Part shown: piece by piece, positions 51,996-60,649 of the stretch
Numbering within the stretch: the stretch's first letter is position 1
How the letters are laid out: the number at the start of each line of letters is the position of its first letter
The notes under the pieces: generated by a model
What the model was told of the DNA's origin: nothing
The model's database searches: none
What the model saw: the letters and a program-made list of their open reading frames with translations, nothing else
Translations under genes and position numbers: made by a program
From: Actinomycetota bacterium
Lineage (GTDB): Bacteria; Actinomycetota; Acidimicrobiia; IMCC26256; PALSA-610
Reading direction: 5' to 3'
DNA length: 64,000 bases
Assembly (NCBI GenBank): GCA_005773635.1
Contig: SXHN01000004.1
Coordinates: 1-64,000 of the forward strand

Positions 51996-53741
51996 ATGTC
52001 TACGACGAACATCGGCGATGTAAATACGCAATTTTGTGCCACGATTGTCGATGAATGGGTCGCCCAGGGCGTTCGGCACGCCGTCATCGCGCCAGGATCA
52101 CGTTCGACACCGTTGGCGCTCGCGCTCGTTCGTCGCCAGGAAATTGCGACGACGGTCGTGATTGATGAACGGAGCGCTGCGTTTCGAGCATTTGGTATCG
52201 GTCGAGTGTCTGCGGCGCCGGCGGTCGTGCTGTGCACCTCGGGTACCGCCGCGGCTCACTTCCATCCTGCAGTGATCGAAGCGCATCACAGCAACGTGCC
52301 GATGATTGTCTGTACCGCCGACCGCCCGCCGGAACTGCGCGACACTGGCGCGGGCCAGACGATCGATCAGGTTGGTATATATGGGTCGTCGCCGCGATGG
52401 TTCTGTGATCCCGGCGCGCCGATCAACGGGCAGTGGTCGTTTTGGCGTTCGATCGCGGCCCGAGGCTGCGTGGTTGCGCGCGGTGACAGCGTGGTTGCAG
52501 CTGGTCCTGTGCATTACAACTTTGCGTTTCGCGAGCCTTTAGTGGGAAACGGTGAACCGCTTGGAACGTCGGGACCGCGAACGTTTTCGTCGCGGCTCGT
52601 TGCTCCCGAAAGCGCGGTAGATACAGTGCGTGACCTGACGGTCGCGAATCCACGAGGTGTGATCGTGGCCGGGTGGGGCTGTGATATGTCCCCCGAGTCG
52701 TTACGTCAACTATCGGTAGCGACAGGTTGGCCAGTGCTTGCCGATGCAATCAGTAATGCTCGCCAAGGTGATCGCACCGTGTGTTATTACGAAGCCTTGG
52801 CTCGTGACGGGGTTGCGTCGAAAGAGCTGCGGCCCGACATTGTGCTCAGAGTTGGAGCGCCACTCACGTCTAAGGCGACGAACGAATGGCTGAGTGACGC
52901 GGCGCATCAAATCGTGGTAGATGCTCACAACGTATGGCTCGACCCGCACCGCCGATGCACATTGAGAGTCGCGGCTCACGGCAACGAATTCGCCGGCGCG
53001 TTGGTCGCAAAGCTCGGGTCGTCTGACCGCGCCTCGACCGAGCCTGCGGTCGATTGGTTTGCTCGTTGGCGTCAGTGCGACGCGACCGTCAACGAATCTT
53101 TCGAGAGAGTGTTTGCTGGTCGTCGACTACTGGACGGGGCGCGTGTCGCTCGCGATGTTGTGAGTGCACTAACGCCGGGTTCTCACATGCTTGTGGCTTC
53201 GAGTATGCCGGTTCGAGATTTGGAGTGGTGCATGGCACCGCAGCAGCAGGCGAGGATTCATGCGAATCGCGGCGCGAACGGAATTGATGGGCTCCTTGCC
53301 ACCGCGGTTGGCATCGCGCTCGCGTCGGGCGCGCCGACCTGTGCTGTTGTTGGTGATCTTGCGTTTCTGCATGACGCCGGCTCGTTGCTCGGGTTAGAGG
53401 ATTTGTGCATCGACCTCACCGTTGTTGTGGTCGACAATGGTGGTGGAGGAATCTTCTCGTTTCTGCCGCAGGCAGAATCCACGACCCCACAGGAGTTTGA
53501 GTTGCTCTTCGGAACCCCACAAACTGTGCGCGTCGCCGACGTTGCCGCTGCGTATCGGGTCGCGGTAACGACAGTTGATACACCACAACGCTTACGTGCT
53601 TGTCTTTTGGAGCCTGGTTCAGGGATTCGGGTCATCGTGGCCACCACTGTTGATCGCGTCACTGAGGTCGCGCTGCACCGCGAACTGTGGGAGGTATCTT
53701 CAGACGCGTTGCGCGCCGTGCCCTTTGACGACGCTCGATAG
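51996..53741 (+). CDS. menD: SEPHCHC synthase MenD
   Basis: 581 residues from ATG 51996 (GTG 51990 is an alternative). This ThDP-dependent enzyme joins isochorismate and 2-oxoglutarate, the first committed step of menaquinone synthesis. It shows APGSRSTPLALAL, DERSAAFRAFGIGR and CTSGTAAAHFHPAVIEA with ADRPPELRDTGAGQTIDQ at the N-terminal half, and RGANGIDGLLATAVG with the metal site VGDLAFLHDAGSL and VVDNGGGGIFSFLPQ at the C-terminal half. Length and motifs are complete. It is convergent with menF (11-base gap). Confidence 0.97.
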   Translation: MSTTNIGDVNTQFCATIVDEWVAQGVRHAVIAPGSRSTPLALALVRRQEIATTVVIDERSAAFRAFGIGRVSAAPAVVLCTSGTAAAHFHPAVIEAHHSNVPMIVCTADRPPELRDTGAGQTIDQVGIYGSSPRWFCDPGAPINGQWSFWRSIAARGCVVARGDSVVAAGPVHYNFAFREPLVGNGEPLGTSGPRTFSSRLVAPESAVDTVRDLTVANPRGVIVAGWGCDMSPESLRQLSVATGWPVLADAISNARQGDRTVCYYEALARDGVASKELRPDIVLRVGAPLTSKATNEWLSDAAHQIVVDAHNVWLDPHRRCTLRVAAHGNEFAGALVAKLGSSDRASTEPAVDWFARWRQCDATVNESFERVFAGRRLLDGARVARDVVSALTPGSHMLVASSMPVRDLEWCMAPQQQARIHANRGANGIDGLLATAVGIALASGAPTCAVVGDLAFLHDAGSLLGLEDLCIDLTVVVVDNGGGGIFSFLPQAESTTPQEFELLFGTPQTVRVADVAAAYRVAVTTVDTPQRLRACLLEPGSGIRVIVATTVDRVTEVALHRELWEVSSDALRAVPFDDAR

Positions 53742-53752
53742 ATCGGGTCGCG

Positions 53753-54919
53753 TTACGGCCGCACGAGTGCTCGCAGCATTGGCTCGAGCTTGGCTTGGGT
53801 CTCAGCCCATTCGAGGTCGGGGTCCGACCCATCGACGATTCCCACACCGGCAACCAATCGTGCCGTGTTGCCATCGAGTTCCGCACAACGTAGGGCGACC
53901 GCGAATTCACCGTTGCCAGCCTTGTCCACCCATCCGACGGGGCCTGCGTAACAACGGCGGTCGAACGGTTCGAGCGTTGCGATGAGCTGGAGCGCGGCTT
54001 CAGTTGGCGTACCACCAACCGCCGGAGTGGGATGCAACGCCAGCGCAAGTTCCAGTGCGGTGCTGTTATCAAGCAGTGTTGCAGAGATCTGGGTTGTGAG
54101 ATGCGTGAGGGTGGCCAAGCGCACAGGGAGCGCATCGCCGACCGTGATGCTGTCGCAGTGTTGTGCCAATGCGCCGACCACCGCTTCTACAACGTACCGA
54201 TGCTCGGCATTGTCTTTCATCGATGCTCGCAACATCGCGATTGTTGCGTCGTCGGCCTCGATGGACGCTTGTCGAGGAACTGTGCCAGCCATCGGCATTG
54301 AAACGACATGGCTATCAGTTCTGCGCACGAGCAACTCCGGACTTGCTCCAACAAACCCACCATTTGCATATACGAAGCAGCCGGGTTGAGTGCGTTGCAG
54401 AGTTGTCAGCACTTCGGGAACATTGAAGTTGTGGTCGGCAGTCACCAGCACTTCTCGGGCTAGCACAACTTTGTCAACGGCACGGTCATCGATTGATGCC
54501 AGCGCGCTGGCGACAATGGCATCCCAAGTGGTGAGATCTTGACACGCCTCGACGGTGAAACGCAGTGGTGTGTGCGCATAGCGATGCGGCGAGCCAATGT
54601 GTGCGCCTTCGATGGTGGTGATGGTTGTTTCGGTTGCGCTTTGTCGCAAGACCCGTGAGGGGATCACCATTGACGCATGGGATGCGTTCGCGAATGGCAG
54701 TGCGCCGCACGCGATCGCGCCGTCGCCGCTGATGCGCTCGAGAGCAGCATGTACCTCAGATGGCAGCGCGGTCGCGGCGATCCCGCTGGTAACGATCACG
54801 CTGTCAGCGTTGATCCAGACGAATCCATCAGCACCGAGGTACTCAAACGGATTCTCAATCGCGGGGACAATTTCCGTGCTGGCAACCAGATCCGTTGTTG
54901 AAATGGCGGCTTGAGTCAC
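53753..54919 (-). CDS. menF: Isochorismate synthase MenF
   Basis: 388 residues from GTG 54919, which overlaps the menG stop (GTGA). The chorismate-utilising domain has DKVVLAREVLVTADH, VYANGGFVGASPELLVRR, MAGTVPRQAS (the family usually has AGT with R), the HLTTQISATL stretch and LHPTPAVGGTPTEAA, then GPVGWVDKAGNGEFAVALRCAEL. It converts chorismate to isochorismate for MenD. It is the last gene of the merR-menG-menF operon. Confidence 0.95.
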   Translation of the reverse strand: MTQAAISTTDLVASTEIVPAIENPFEYLGADGFVWINADSVIVTSGIAATALPSEVHAALERISGDGAIACGALPFANASHASMVIPSRVLRQSATETTITTIEGAHIGSPHRYAHTPLRFTVEACQDLTTWDAIVASALASIDDRAVDKVVLAREVLVTADHNFNVPEVLTTLQRTQPGCFVYANGGFVGASPELLVRRTDSHVVSMPMAGTVPRQASIEADDATIAMLRASMKDNAEHRYVVEAVVGALAQHCDSITVGDALPVRLATLTHLTTQISATLLDNSTALELALALHPTPAVGGTPTEAALQLIATLEPFDRRCYAGPVGWVDKAGNGEFAVALRCAELDGNTARLVAGVGIVDGSDPDLEWAETQAKLEPMLRALVRP

Positions 54920-55608
54920 AGTGCGGTCCCAACAACGAGTTGAGCCGCGCCGAGGCCGTAACGACGATGTGTCACATTTCGGAAGCCTGCAACCCGCACC
55001 ATGTCGACAAGTTCGCGCGACTCGGGGAGATACGCCGTTGATGCCGGAAGATACGAATACGCCGCCCGATCAGAGAGCAATCCGCCGATGAATGGCACAA
55101 TTTTTCGAAAGTAGATCTTGTGGCCGAAACGCAACAGCTTCGATTTCGGCTCCCCAACATCGAGGAGCACCACGCGTCCGTCGGGTCGCAGCACCCGTGC
55201 GCATTCGGCAAAGAAAGGTTCGAGCGCTGTGAAGTTGCGTAGTGCGAATCCACAGGTAATGGCGTCGACTGAATTGGTGGGCGCCGGGAGGCGCAAAACG
55301 TCGGCGCGAACGAGTGGTGAAGCTGTCGTTGCAGCCTTCAGCATTCCTGCCGAAAAGTCGAAGCCGATTGCGCAGTAATGCGCAGTGATGAGGTCGTTGC
55401 ACATGTCTCCTGTTCCGCACGCCAGATCGATAACGAGCGACCCAGCTGGCTTTTCGATTTCTCGGATAGCAGCGCGCCGCCACGCAACGTCGAGGCGCAG
55501 GGTGAGGAGTCGATTTAGGCGGTCATACTTGGGTGCCACGCGATCGAACATTGCCTCAACGGTTGCTGCTTTATCGCTGGGGTCGGGAAGGTATGGCGAA
55601 GTCGTCAT
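54916..55608 (-). CDS. menG: Demethylmenaquinone methyltransferase MenG/UbiE
   Basis: 230 residues from ATG 55608, overlapping the merR stop (ATGA). SAM-binding motif VIDLACGTGDMCNDL (about residues 58-72), motif II LPAPTNSVDAITCGFALRNF and RVLRPDGRVVLLDVGEPK, matching UbiE/COQ5. It methylates demethylmenaquinone in the last step of menaquinone synthesis. It is flanked by overlaps with merR and menF, forming a tight three-gene unit. Confidence 0.96.
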   Translation of the reverse strand: MTTSPYLPDPSDKAATVEAMFDRVAPKYDRLNRLLTLRLDVAWRRAAIREIEKPAGSLVIDLACGTGDMCNDLITAHYCAIGFDFSAGMLKAATTASPLVRADVLRLPAPTNSVDAITCGFALRNFTALEPFFAECARVLRPDGRVVLLDVGEPKSKLLRFGHKIYFRKIVPFIGGLLSDRAAYSYLPASTAYLPESRELVDMVRVAGFRNVTHRRYGLGAAQLVVGTAL

Positions 55609-56378
55609 GTTTCGTTGCCATGCATCCGCAACGACTCAGTGGCGACGACCGCGAGTTCATCAGAGTCTCCAACTGCTTCGAGGTGTTCTTGTGCAACTGC
55701 GAGCAGCACCGTACGAAAATGATGTTCCACAAGCGACGTCACCGCGGGCAACATGACGCGAAATGCATCGACCAAACGTTGCGCCTTTTCGGGATCAGTC
55801 AGGGGAGCGTCACGTAATGGAGTTCGTATGTGCGCATCGAACATTGCTACTGCTTGCTCTGCCGTAGCGCGCGTGCGTTCGTGGTGAGATTGTGCAAGCT
55901 CCAACACATCTGCGATCGGGAGACCGGTTCCAATGAGATCGAGCCCGGCTTGCATGATCTTTACATCGTCTGTGCTGTACCGAGCGCTGCCGTTGTGGAT
56001 CTGGGGCACAAGAAGCCCGGCCTCGATCACAGTCTCGAGTATCGCGATTGGAACGGAAGTGCGTTGCGATAATTCATCGAGCGTCAGCACCGCCGCTGCG
56101 TGTTCAGTCGCCTCTGCGGCGACCGCGGCCGCCAGCGGCTCGTCGGTGGCGTCGAGCTCGCCGCGCACAAGCCGTCCGATGAGACCAAGGGTGAGCCCGC
56201 GTAGACGCAGTTCGCGAATTCGGGCCAACCGTTCGCAGTGTTCAGGGCCGTACCAGGCAATGCGTCCGTCGCGTCGAGGAGGTTCAAGGAGCCGACGTTT
56301 CTGGTAAAAGCGAATTGTGTCAACTGACGTTCCGGACACCTCCGCTAACTCTTCGACTCGATATTGGTTAGCGTCCAT
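55605..56378 (-). CDS. MerR-family transcriptional regulator heading the menG-menF operon
   Basis: 257 residues from ATG 56378; a GTG at 56417 would extend it through the operator. The first winged helix is YRVEELAEVSGTSVDTIRFY, then RRDGRIAWYGPEHCERLARIRELRLRGL. A second MerR-like helix-turn-helix follows at about residues 98-150 (LTLDELSQRTSVPIAILETVIEAGLL, ARYSTDDVKIMQAG). The C terminus is a helical effector or dimer region. No metal-binding Cys cluster is seen. Coupled stop-start overlaps tie it to menG and menF, and a matching palindrome lies in front of menE/menA. I infer autoregulation and control of menaquinone synthesis. Confidence 0.85.
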   Translation of the reverse strand: MDANQYRVEELAEVSGTSVDTIRFYQKRRLLEPPRRDGRIAWYGPEHCERLARIRELRLRGLTLGLIGRLVRGELDATDEPLAAAVAAEATEHAAAVLTLDELSQRTSVPIAILETVIEAGLLVPQIHNGSARYSTDDVKIMQAGLDLIGTGLPIADVLELAQSHHERTRATAEQAVAMFDAHIRTPLRDAPLTDPEKAQRLVDAFRVMLPAVTSLVEHHFRTVLLAVAQEHLEAVGDSDELAVVATESLRMHGNET

Positions 56379-56385
56379 GGCGACG

Positions 56386-56411
56386 ATTGTAGGAGCGATC
56401 ACTCCCACAGT
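56386..56411. promoter_or_regulatory. Putative MerR-type operator/promoter of merR-menG-menF
   Basis: A dyad with arms ATTGTAGGAG (56386-56395) and CTCCCACAGT (56402-56411), spacer CGATCA. The same core occurs at 50338-50363. On the minus strand the distal arm contains TACAAT, a good -10 match ending eight bases before ATG 56378, so transcription would start at or next to the start codon and the mRNA may be leaderless. No Shine-Dalgarno precedes that ATG, consistent with this. Confidence 0.7.
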
Positions 56412-56479
56412 CTTCACGGGGCGCGATTCACGCTACGAATACGAACCGCGGCGGGCTCGCACCCGCCGCTGGCGTGTAC

Positions 56480-57247
56480 TTACACACTCTTCCAATTGGG
56501 TTTGCGCTTCTCGGCGAACGCGGTCGCGCCCTCGATTGCATCCCCAGCGGAAAACACTTCAATGGTGTAGGTGCCGTTGAGTTTCCATGCTTCCGCCTCG
56601 TTCACTTCGGCAGCTTCTTTGACGAGTTTGCGCGAGTAACGCACCGCGATGGGTGAGTTCTCGGCGATGCGTTCGGCAAGTGCCAACGCAGTGTCGAGCA
56701 CTTCGGCTTGTGGAGCGAGACGATTCACAAGCCCCAGTTCGAATGCTCGTTGAGCTGGGATGGGGTCACCGGTCATTGCGAATTCGAGCGCGAGCGCGAG
56801 CGGGACGCGTTTCGGAAGCCGGATGAGGCCGCCGGCCGCCGCGATCAATCCGCGCGCTACCTCTGGGATGCCGAAGCGTGACGTTTCTGACGCGACGACC
56901 AAATCGCACGACAACACAATTTCGAATCCGCCTGCGAGGGCGGGGCCTTGCACCGCTGCGATGATGGGCTTCGGAAAGTCGCGATTCGTGAGCCCCGCGA
57001 AGCCGCCCTTCTTGGTGGCGATGGCGCCCGCTCCACCCGAGGCGATCACTTTGAGGTCGGCTCCGGCGCAAAACACGTCGCCGGTGCCCGTCACAACGAC
57101 GGCGCGGATTTCTGTATCTGTTTCGATCGCGTCGAGATGGGCCTCCATCTCCTGACTTACTTCAGGGCTGATCGCGTTCTTTGCCTCTGGACGGTTGATC
57201 CGCAGAATCGCGGTGCGTCCACGGTCTTCGCGTTCGACTACGGCCAT
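56480..57247 (-). CDS. Enoyl-CoA hydratase/isomerase (crotonase family)
   Basis: 255 residues from ATG 57247, with GGAGG upstream. Crotonase features: RINRPEAKNAI, oxyanion-hole AGADLKVIASGG and IIAAVQGPALAGGFEIVLSCDLVVAS, and the catalytic-Glu region FGIPEVARGL. C-terminal AFAEKRKPNWKS is typical. It hydrates 2-enoyl-CoA in fatty acid or aromatic acid breakdown. The MenB signature is not present, so I do not assign it to menaquinone synthesis. It is divergent from the membrane-protein gene at 57352. Confidence 0.92.
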   Translation of the reverse strand: MAVVEREDRGRTAILRINRPEAKNAISPEVSQEMEAHLDAIETDTEIRAVVVTGTGDVFCAGADLKVIASGGAGAIATKKGGFAGLTNRDFPKPIIAAVQGPALAGGFEIVLSCDLVVASETSRFGIPEVARGLIAAAGGLIRLPKRVPLALALEFAMTGDPIPAQRAFELGLVNRLAPQAEVLDTALALAERIAENSPIAVRYSRKLVKEAAEVNEAEAWKLNGTYTIEVFSAGDAIEGATAFAEKRKPNWKSV

Positions 57248-57351
57248 TGTTGCCTCCAAATTCGAATGCCAGCGGTTGGCAAGGAGTGTGACCGTATATG
57301 AGGCCAGGAATACCACTCCAGTCGGCGGCGCTGGATCACGACAATTATGTC

Positions 57352-57900
57352 ATGGACGGTGTCCAGCCCGAACCGAGAGCGCAGGTTCTTGAGTTTCCAC
57401 GCCCAGTGCCGGGTGATGTTGCCGCGCCCGCAGTTCCGTCGCGGCTCGCGACGTTGGCAGCCAAGGTTGATGCGGCCCGCCCTGGCCCCGTCGAGGGTCG
57501 TGTGCCCGACCGAATCGCTGCTGGGGTGCTGGGCGCTGGAGTCGTGCTGTGTTGGATCGGAAGTGCGGTGACCCCACCGATTGCTGTGGCCGAGTCGAAC
57601 GTGCTCTGGATCAGCGAACTGATCTCGACAGTGTTTTGGGGAGCAGCATTCATGGCGGTTGTTGGATTGCTGTATCGCGTTCGGCGCGGCCTGTTTGCGG
57701 CGCTGGTTGCCTCGGTCGCGTTTTTGTCGGCACCGGTGGTCGCCGTTTTCTTGGACCCTGATGTTGTAGGTCGGATGTGGTTCGGAGAACTGATTTGCGC
57801 GGTTGAATTTGTGTGCGTTTGCCTAGCTGCCTTGTGGAGTACTCGAGACCGCGCGAGTGGCGCCGGGGTTGCGAACTCGAATAACTACGACGCCAGCTAA
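57352..57900 (+). CDS. Small membrane protein of unknown function
   Basis: 182 residues from ATG 57352 (an upstream ATG at 57298 is possible). A Pro/Arg/Val-rich soluble N terminus of about 55 residues is followed by four hydrophobic helices starting at about residues 57, 85, 112 and 145, with RVRRG between the second and third. No catalytic motif or family recognised. Its 3' end overlaps the convergent MFS gene by 78 bases, which is unusually long. Confidence 0.65.
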   Translation: MDGVQPEPRAQVLEFPRPVPGDVAAPAVPSRLATLAAKVDAARPGPVEGRVPDRIAAGVLGAGVVLCWIGSAVTPPIAVAESNVLWISELISTVFWGAAFMAVVGLLYRVRRGLFAALVASVAFLSAPVVAVFLDPDVVGRMWFGELICAVEFVCVCLAALWSTRDRASGAGVANSNNYDAS

Positions 57901-59082
57901 TGAAATAAGCGCGGCCGCAACAGTCACCGAACGCACACCGAATACATCGCCGAGCGGCCCCTGAATGCCAAGCGCGATTGCATACACCGAACCCAAGACC
58001 ACTTGGACTGTGCTCAGCACGCGGCCTCGAAATTCCGACGGGGCACGAAGTTGTGCGATATTAGAGAAACTGGACAGCGCTGCGAAGTACAAAAGGCCGG
58101 CGAGAAACAGCGCGGGAATCGCGACCCAGACGTTGGGCGCCAACCCGTACGCGATCAAGGTCACCGGACATGCGAACATTGAGAACGTCATGACCTGCTC
58201 GATGCTGAATCGCTCAATTGTCTTTGCAAAGTACAAGCCCGTGACGACAGCTCCTGCACCCTGCGCAGTGATCAGCCAACTCACAGCGTTCTGCCCGCCA
58301 CCGAATTCCTTTTCGACCATCGCCGAAATCAGCCCGATGAACGGCGCGAGCCACAGCGTGTTCCAAGCGAGTGCCTGAATCATCAGTTTGAGCCCTGCGT
58401 CGTTGCGAACAAACTTGAAGCCTTCGACAATCGAAGCCAAGATCGCCTGAGGGATCACTTGACGCCTCGGGATTTTGATCGTGGCGAGTGCCAACAACAC
58501 AGCGGCGAAGCTCATGGCGTTGATGCCGAGAATCCAGGCGATTCCCAAAGGCGCGAACAGCAACGCGGTTACTGACGGCCCGACGACGCGGCCGAAATTC
58601 CACGATGCTGAACTGAGACCAATCGCGCTGCTCAATGATTCTGGCGGTACAAGTTCTGGCATGACCGATTGAAATGCGGGGAACCCAATCGCGAAGGCGC
58701 ATCCATTGGCTAATGCATACAGGGCGATCACGGGCGCGCCGGGGGTGGAAGTGGCCATAATCCAAGTGAGCACTGCGGCTAACGCTCCTTGGACTGCCGT
58801 GATCGACATGAAAATGGTTTTGCGCGAGTAGCGATCTGCCAACGCACCACCGATAGGTCCGAGGAACGCAGTGGGAGCGAACTCACCCGCTGCAACGACC
58901 GCGGTCCACGCCGCGCTACCGGTGAGGTGTGCTGTGTAATAGCTCAGCGCAGTGGCCTGCATCCATGTACCCACGTTGGAAACGAATCCTCCACTCCACA
59001 CCCGAGCGAATGAAGGGCTGCGCATGGCCGCGAACGCGGAGGACTTATCCGGGGCGGGGCGGGTTGAGGTTTGTGACGTCAT
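57823..59082 (-). CDS. MFS transporter, EntS/MFS_3-like
   Basis: 419 residues from ATG 59082, overlapping the stop of the crotonase gene (ATGA). Twelve helices. The loop 2-3 motif is GGALADRYSRKTIF, followed by GFPAFQSVMPELVPPE, GLSSASWNFGRVVGPS and LRAPSEFRGRVLS, a pattern of the enterobactin-exporter-like branch. It is probably a proton-driven exporter of a small molecule. It is the last gene of the ECF-crotonase-MFS operon. Confidence 0.9.
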   Translation of the reverse strand: MTSQTSTRPAPDKSSAFAAMRSPSFARVWSGGFVSNVGTWMQATALSYYTAHLTGSAAWTAVVAAGEFAPTAFLGPIGGALADRYSRKTIFMSITAVQGALAAVLTWIMATSTPGAPVIALYALANGCAFAIGFPAFQSVMPELVPPESLSSAIGLSSASWNFGRVVGPSVTALLFAPLGIAWILGINAMSFAAVLLALATIKIPRRQVIPQAILASIVEGFKFVRNDAGLKLMIQALAWNTLWLAPFIGLISAMVEKEFGGGQNAVSWLITAQGAGAVVTGLYFAKTIERFSIEQVMTFSMFACPVTLIAYGLAPNVWVAIPALFLAGLLYFAALSSFSNIAQLRAPSEFRGRVLSTVQVVLGSVYAIALGIQGPLGDVFGVRSVTVAAALISLAGVVVIRVRNPGATRAVSSTPQGS

Positions 59083-59876
59083 TGCGCCGGCCAAACGGGC
59101 GGGCGCTTTTCGAGAAACGCGCTGATACCCTCGTGCGCGTCATCAAGCATGGCGTTGTTGCGCATCACCTCACCCGATGCGACGTACGCGCTCGACTCGG
59201 TAGCGTCGATTTGCTTCCAAAACGCGACTTTGCCGATTCCCACAATGTTTGGGCTTGCTTTCGCGATCGCTTGCACGAGGTTGTCGACTCTCGATTCGAG
59301 TTCTTTGATCGGCACCGCCTGATTCACGAGGCCCCAGTCGACGGCTTGCTGTGCCGAGATCATTTCTCCGGTGAGCAACATATACATTGCGCGTTTTCGA
59401 CCAACGGCGCGCGAAATCGGGACCATTGGCGTGCTGCAAAATAACCCAATATTGACACCTGGTGTCGCGAATCGCGCATCGTCGCTACAGATCGCGAGAT
59501 CGCAGGCCGCTACGAGCTGGCAGCCCGCGGCTGTGGCGACGCCGTGCACTTGCGCGATGACCGGCACCCGTAGTGCATGAAGCCGTACCATCAAGTCGGT
59601 GCACGCGCCAAAGAGTGCCGCGTAGAAGTCTTCATTGCGCTCGCGTTGCATCTCCGCCAAATCGTGGCCTGCACTGAATGCTGCCCCTTCACCGCGCACA
59701 ACGATGACTCGGGTTGAGTTGCGGCTTGCGGCGGCCACCAGCGATGAGTCGAGGGCTCGAATCATGTCCAACGACAACGCGTTGCGGCGATCGGGATTAT
59801 TCAGCGTCAGGGTCGCGACTCGCGACTCTGCATCTGCGATCGCAGTAAATGTGGTGACGACAAGCTCGGAAGTCAT
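59079..59876 (-). CDS. ECHDC3-like enoyl-CoA hydratase-related protein
   Basis: 265 residues from ATG 59876, overlapping the S-component stop by ATGA; the open frame to 60584 is shadow. Crotonase fold: LTLNNPDRRNALS, FSAGHDLAEM and IAQVHGVATAAGCQLVAACDLAI. The region that normally has the second catalytic Glu reads FATPGVNIGLFCSTPMVPISR, as in the ECHDC3 subgroup, so hydratase activity is doubtful. It ends AFLEKRPPVWPAQ. Its place between an ECF transporter and an exporter is odd for a fatty acid enzyme. Confidence 0.9.
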   Translation of the reverse strand: MTSELVVTTFTAIADAESRVATLTLNNPDRRNALSLDMIRALDSSLVAAASRNSTRVIVVRGEGAAFSAGHDLAEMQRERNEDFYAALFGACTDLMVRLHALRVPVIAQVHGVATAAGCQLVAACDLAICSDDARFATPGVNIGLFCSTPMVPISRAVGRKRAMYMLLTGEMISAQQAVDWGLVNQAVPIKELESRVDNLVQAIAKASPNIVGIGKVAFWKQIDATESSAYVASGEVMRNNAMLDDAHEGISAFLEKRPPVWPAQ

Positions 59877-60649
59877 GTCCATACCGTAGATGGTTCGAGT
59901 CGATGCGCAATTCTTCGCAGGCTGCGAAGCAGCGGTGCCCCAAGAAGCATGATGAACGTCGCGTTCACAATGGCGCCTGCGGCGTCCCATGCGAACGAGT
60001 CGAGGAAGTAATACGACCAGTATCGTCTGGCCGTCGCGACCGCCCCGATGCCGGGGGAGTAGGACAACCGCCCTCCGTCTTGAATCAAAGGCCAGAACCA
60101 GAGATTCATTGTGGCACCGTAAATGAATGCCCAGAACCAAGCGAATGTCGCGAGCGCAACGACTTGTGCCTTCAATGGGAGGGGCGCGATGAGTTTGCCG
60201 AAGGCGCCTGCCGCGGCACCCATGGCAGCGAGGGCCAGCATTTGGTACGGCATCCACGGGCCGATCCCAGCGGTAATGATTGCTGAAGCGGCCATCGCAG
60301 TGAGTCCGAGCAAGGTGCCAAACCTCGCGCCAAATGCTGCGCCAGCGATGACGGTGAGAAAGAACATCGCGTTGCCGCCTCCCGGTAGGTCGAGAATTCG
60401 AAGTAACGAATTCAGCGATGCGAGCACGCCCAACGTTGCGATTGTGGCTCCGTTGATGCGCCGTTGCGAAATTTCCAGTGTGAGCGCGCCAACCGTCAGG
60501 ATTCCCAGCAGCATTGCCCAAACCCAAGCGTCGCCGTTGTGCGCGGTATCCGAACCCGCTTCGCTGGGAAACCAAAACGGCCACAGGAATGCGACGATTC
60601 CAACGACGGCAATCGACGCGTACGCAGCGCCACTACGCAGTCGCAGCAT
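59873..60649 (-). CDS. ECF transporter S component (substrate-binding membrane subunit)
   Basis: 258 residues from ATG 60649, with a TGATG overlap to the ATPase gene. Six to seven hydrophobic helices. Family-type stretches are GATIATLGVLASLNSLLR, GAAFGARFGTLLGLTAMAASA and GAAAGAFGKLIAP, close to BioY/ThiW-like and related S components. It binds the vitamin or precursor carried by the transporter; the substrate cannot be read from the sequence. The operon provides the T and A subunits just upstream. Confidence 0.85.
   Translation of the reverse strand: MLRLRSGAAYASIAVVGIVAFLWPFWFPSEAGSDTAHNGDAWVWAMLLGILTVGALTLEISQRRINGATIATLGVLASLNSLLRILDLPGGGNAMFFLTVIAGAAFGARFGTLLGLTAMAASAIITAGIGPWMPYQMLALAAMGAAAGAFGKLIAPLPLKAQVVALATFAWFWAFIYGATMNLWFWPLIQDGGRLSYSPGIGAVATARRYWSYYFLDSFAWDAAGAIVNATFIMLLGAPLLRSLRRIAHRLEPSTVWT

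Noticed and set aside
56480-57247. MenB (naphthoate synthase) for the crotonase next to the men cluster
   Set aside because: The MenB-specific regions are not seen; the sequence is that of an ordinary enoyl-CoA hydratase.
59877-60584. Long N-terminal extension of the ECHDC3-like crotonase
   Set aside because: It is a shadow of the ECF S-component gene in another frame; the ATGA overlap at 59876 gives a better start.
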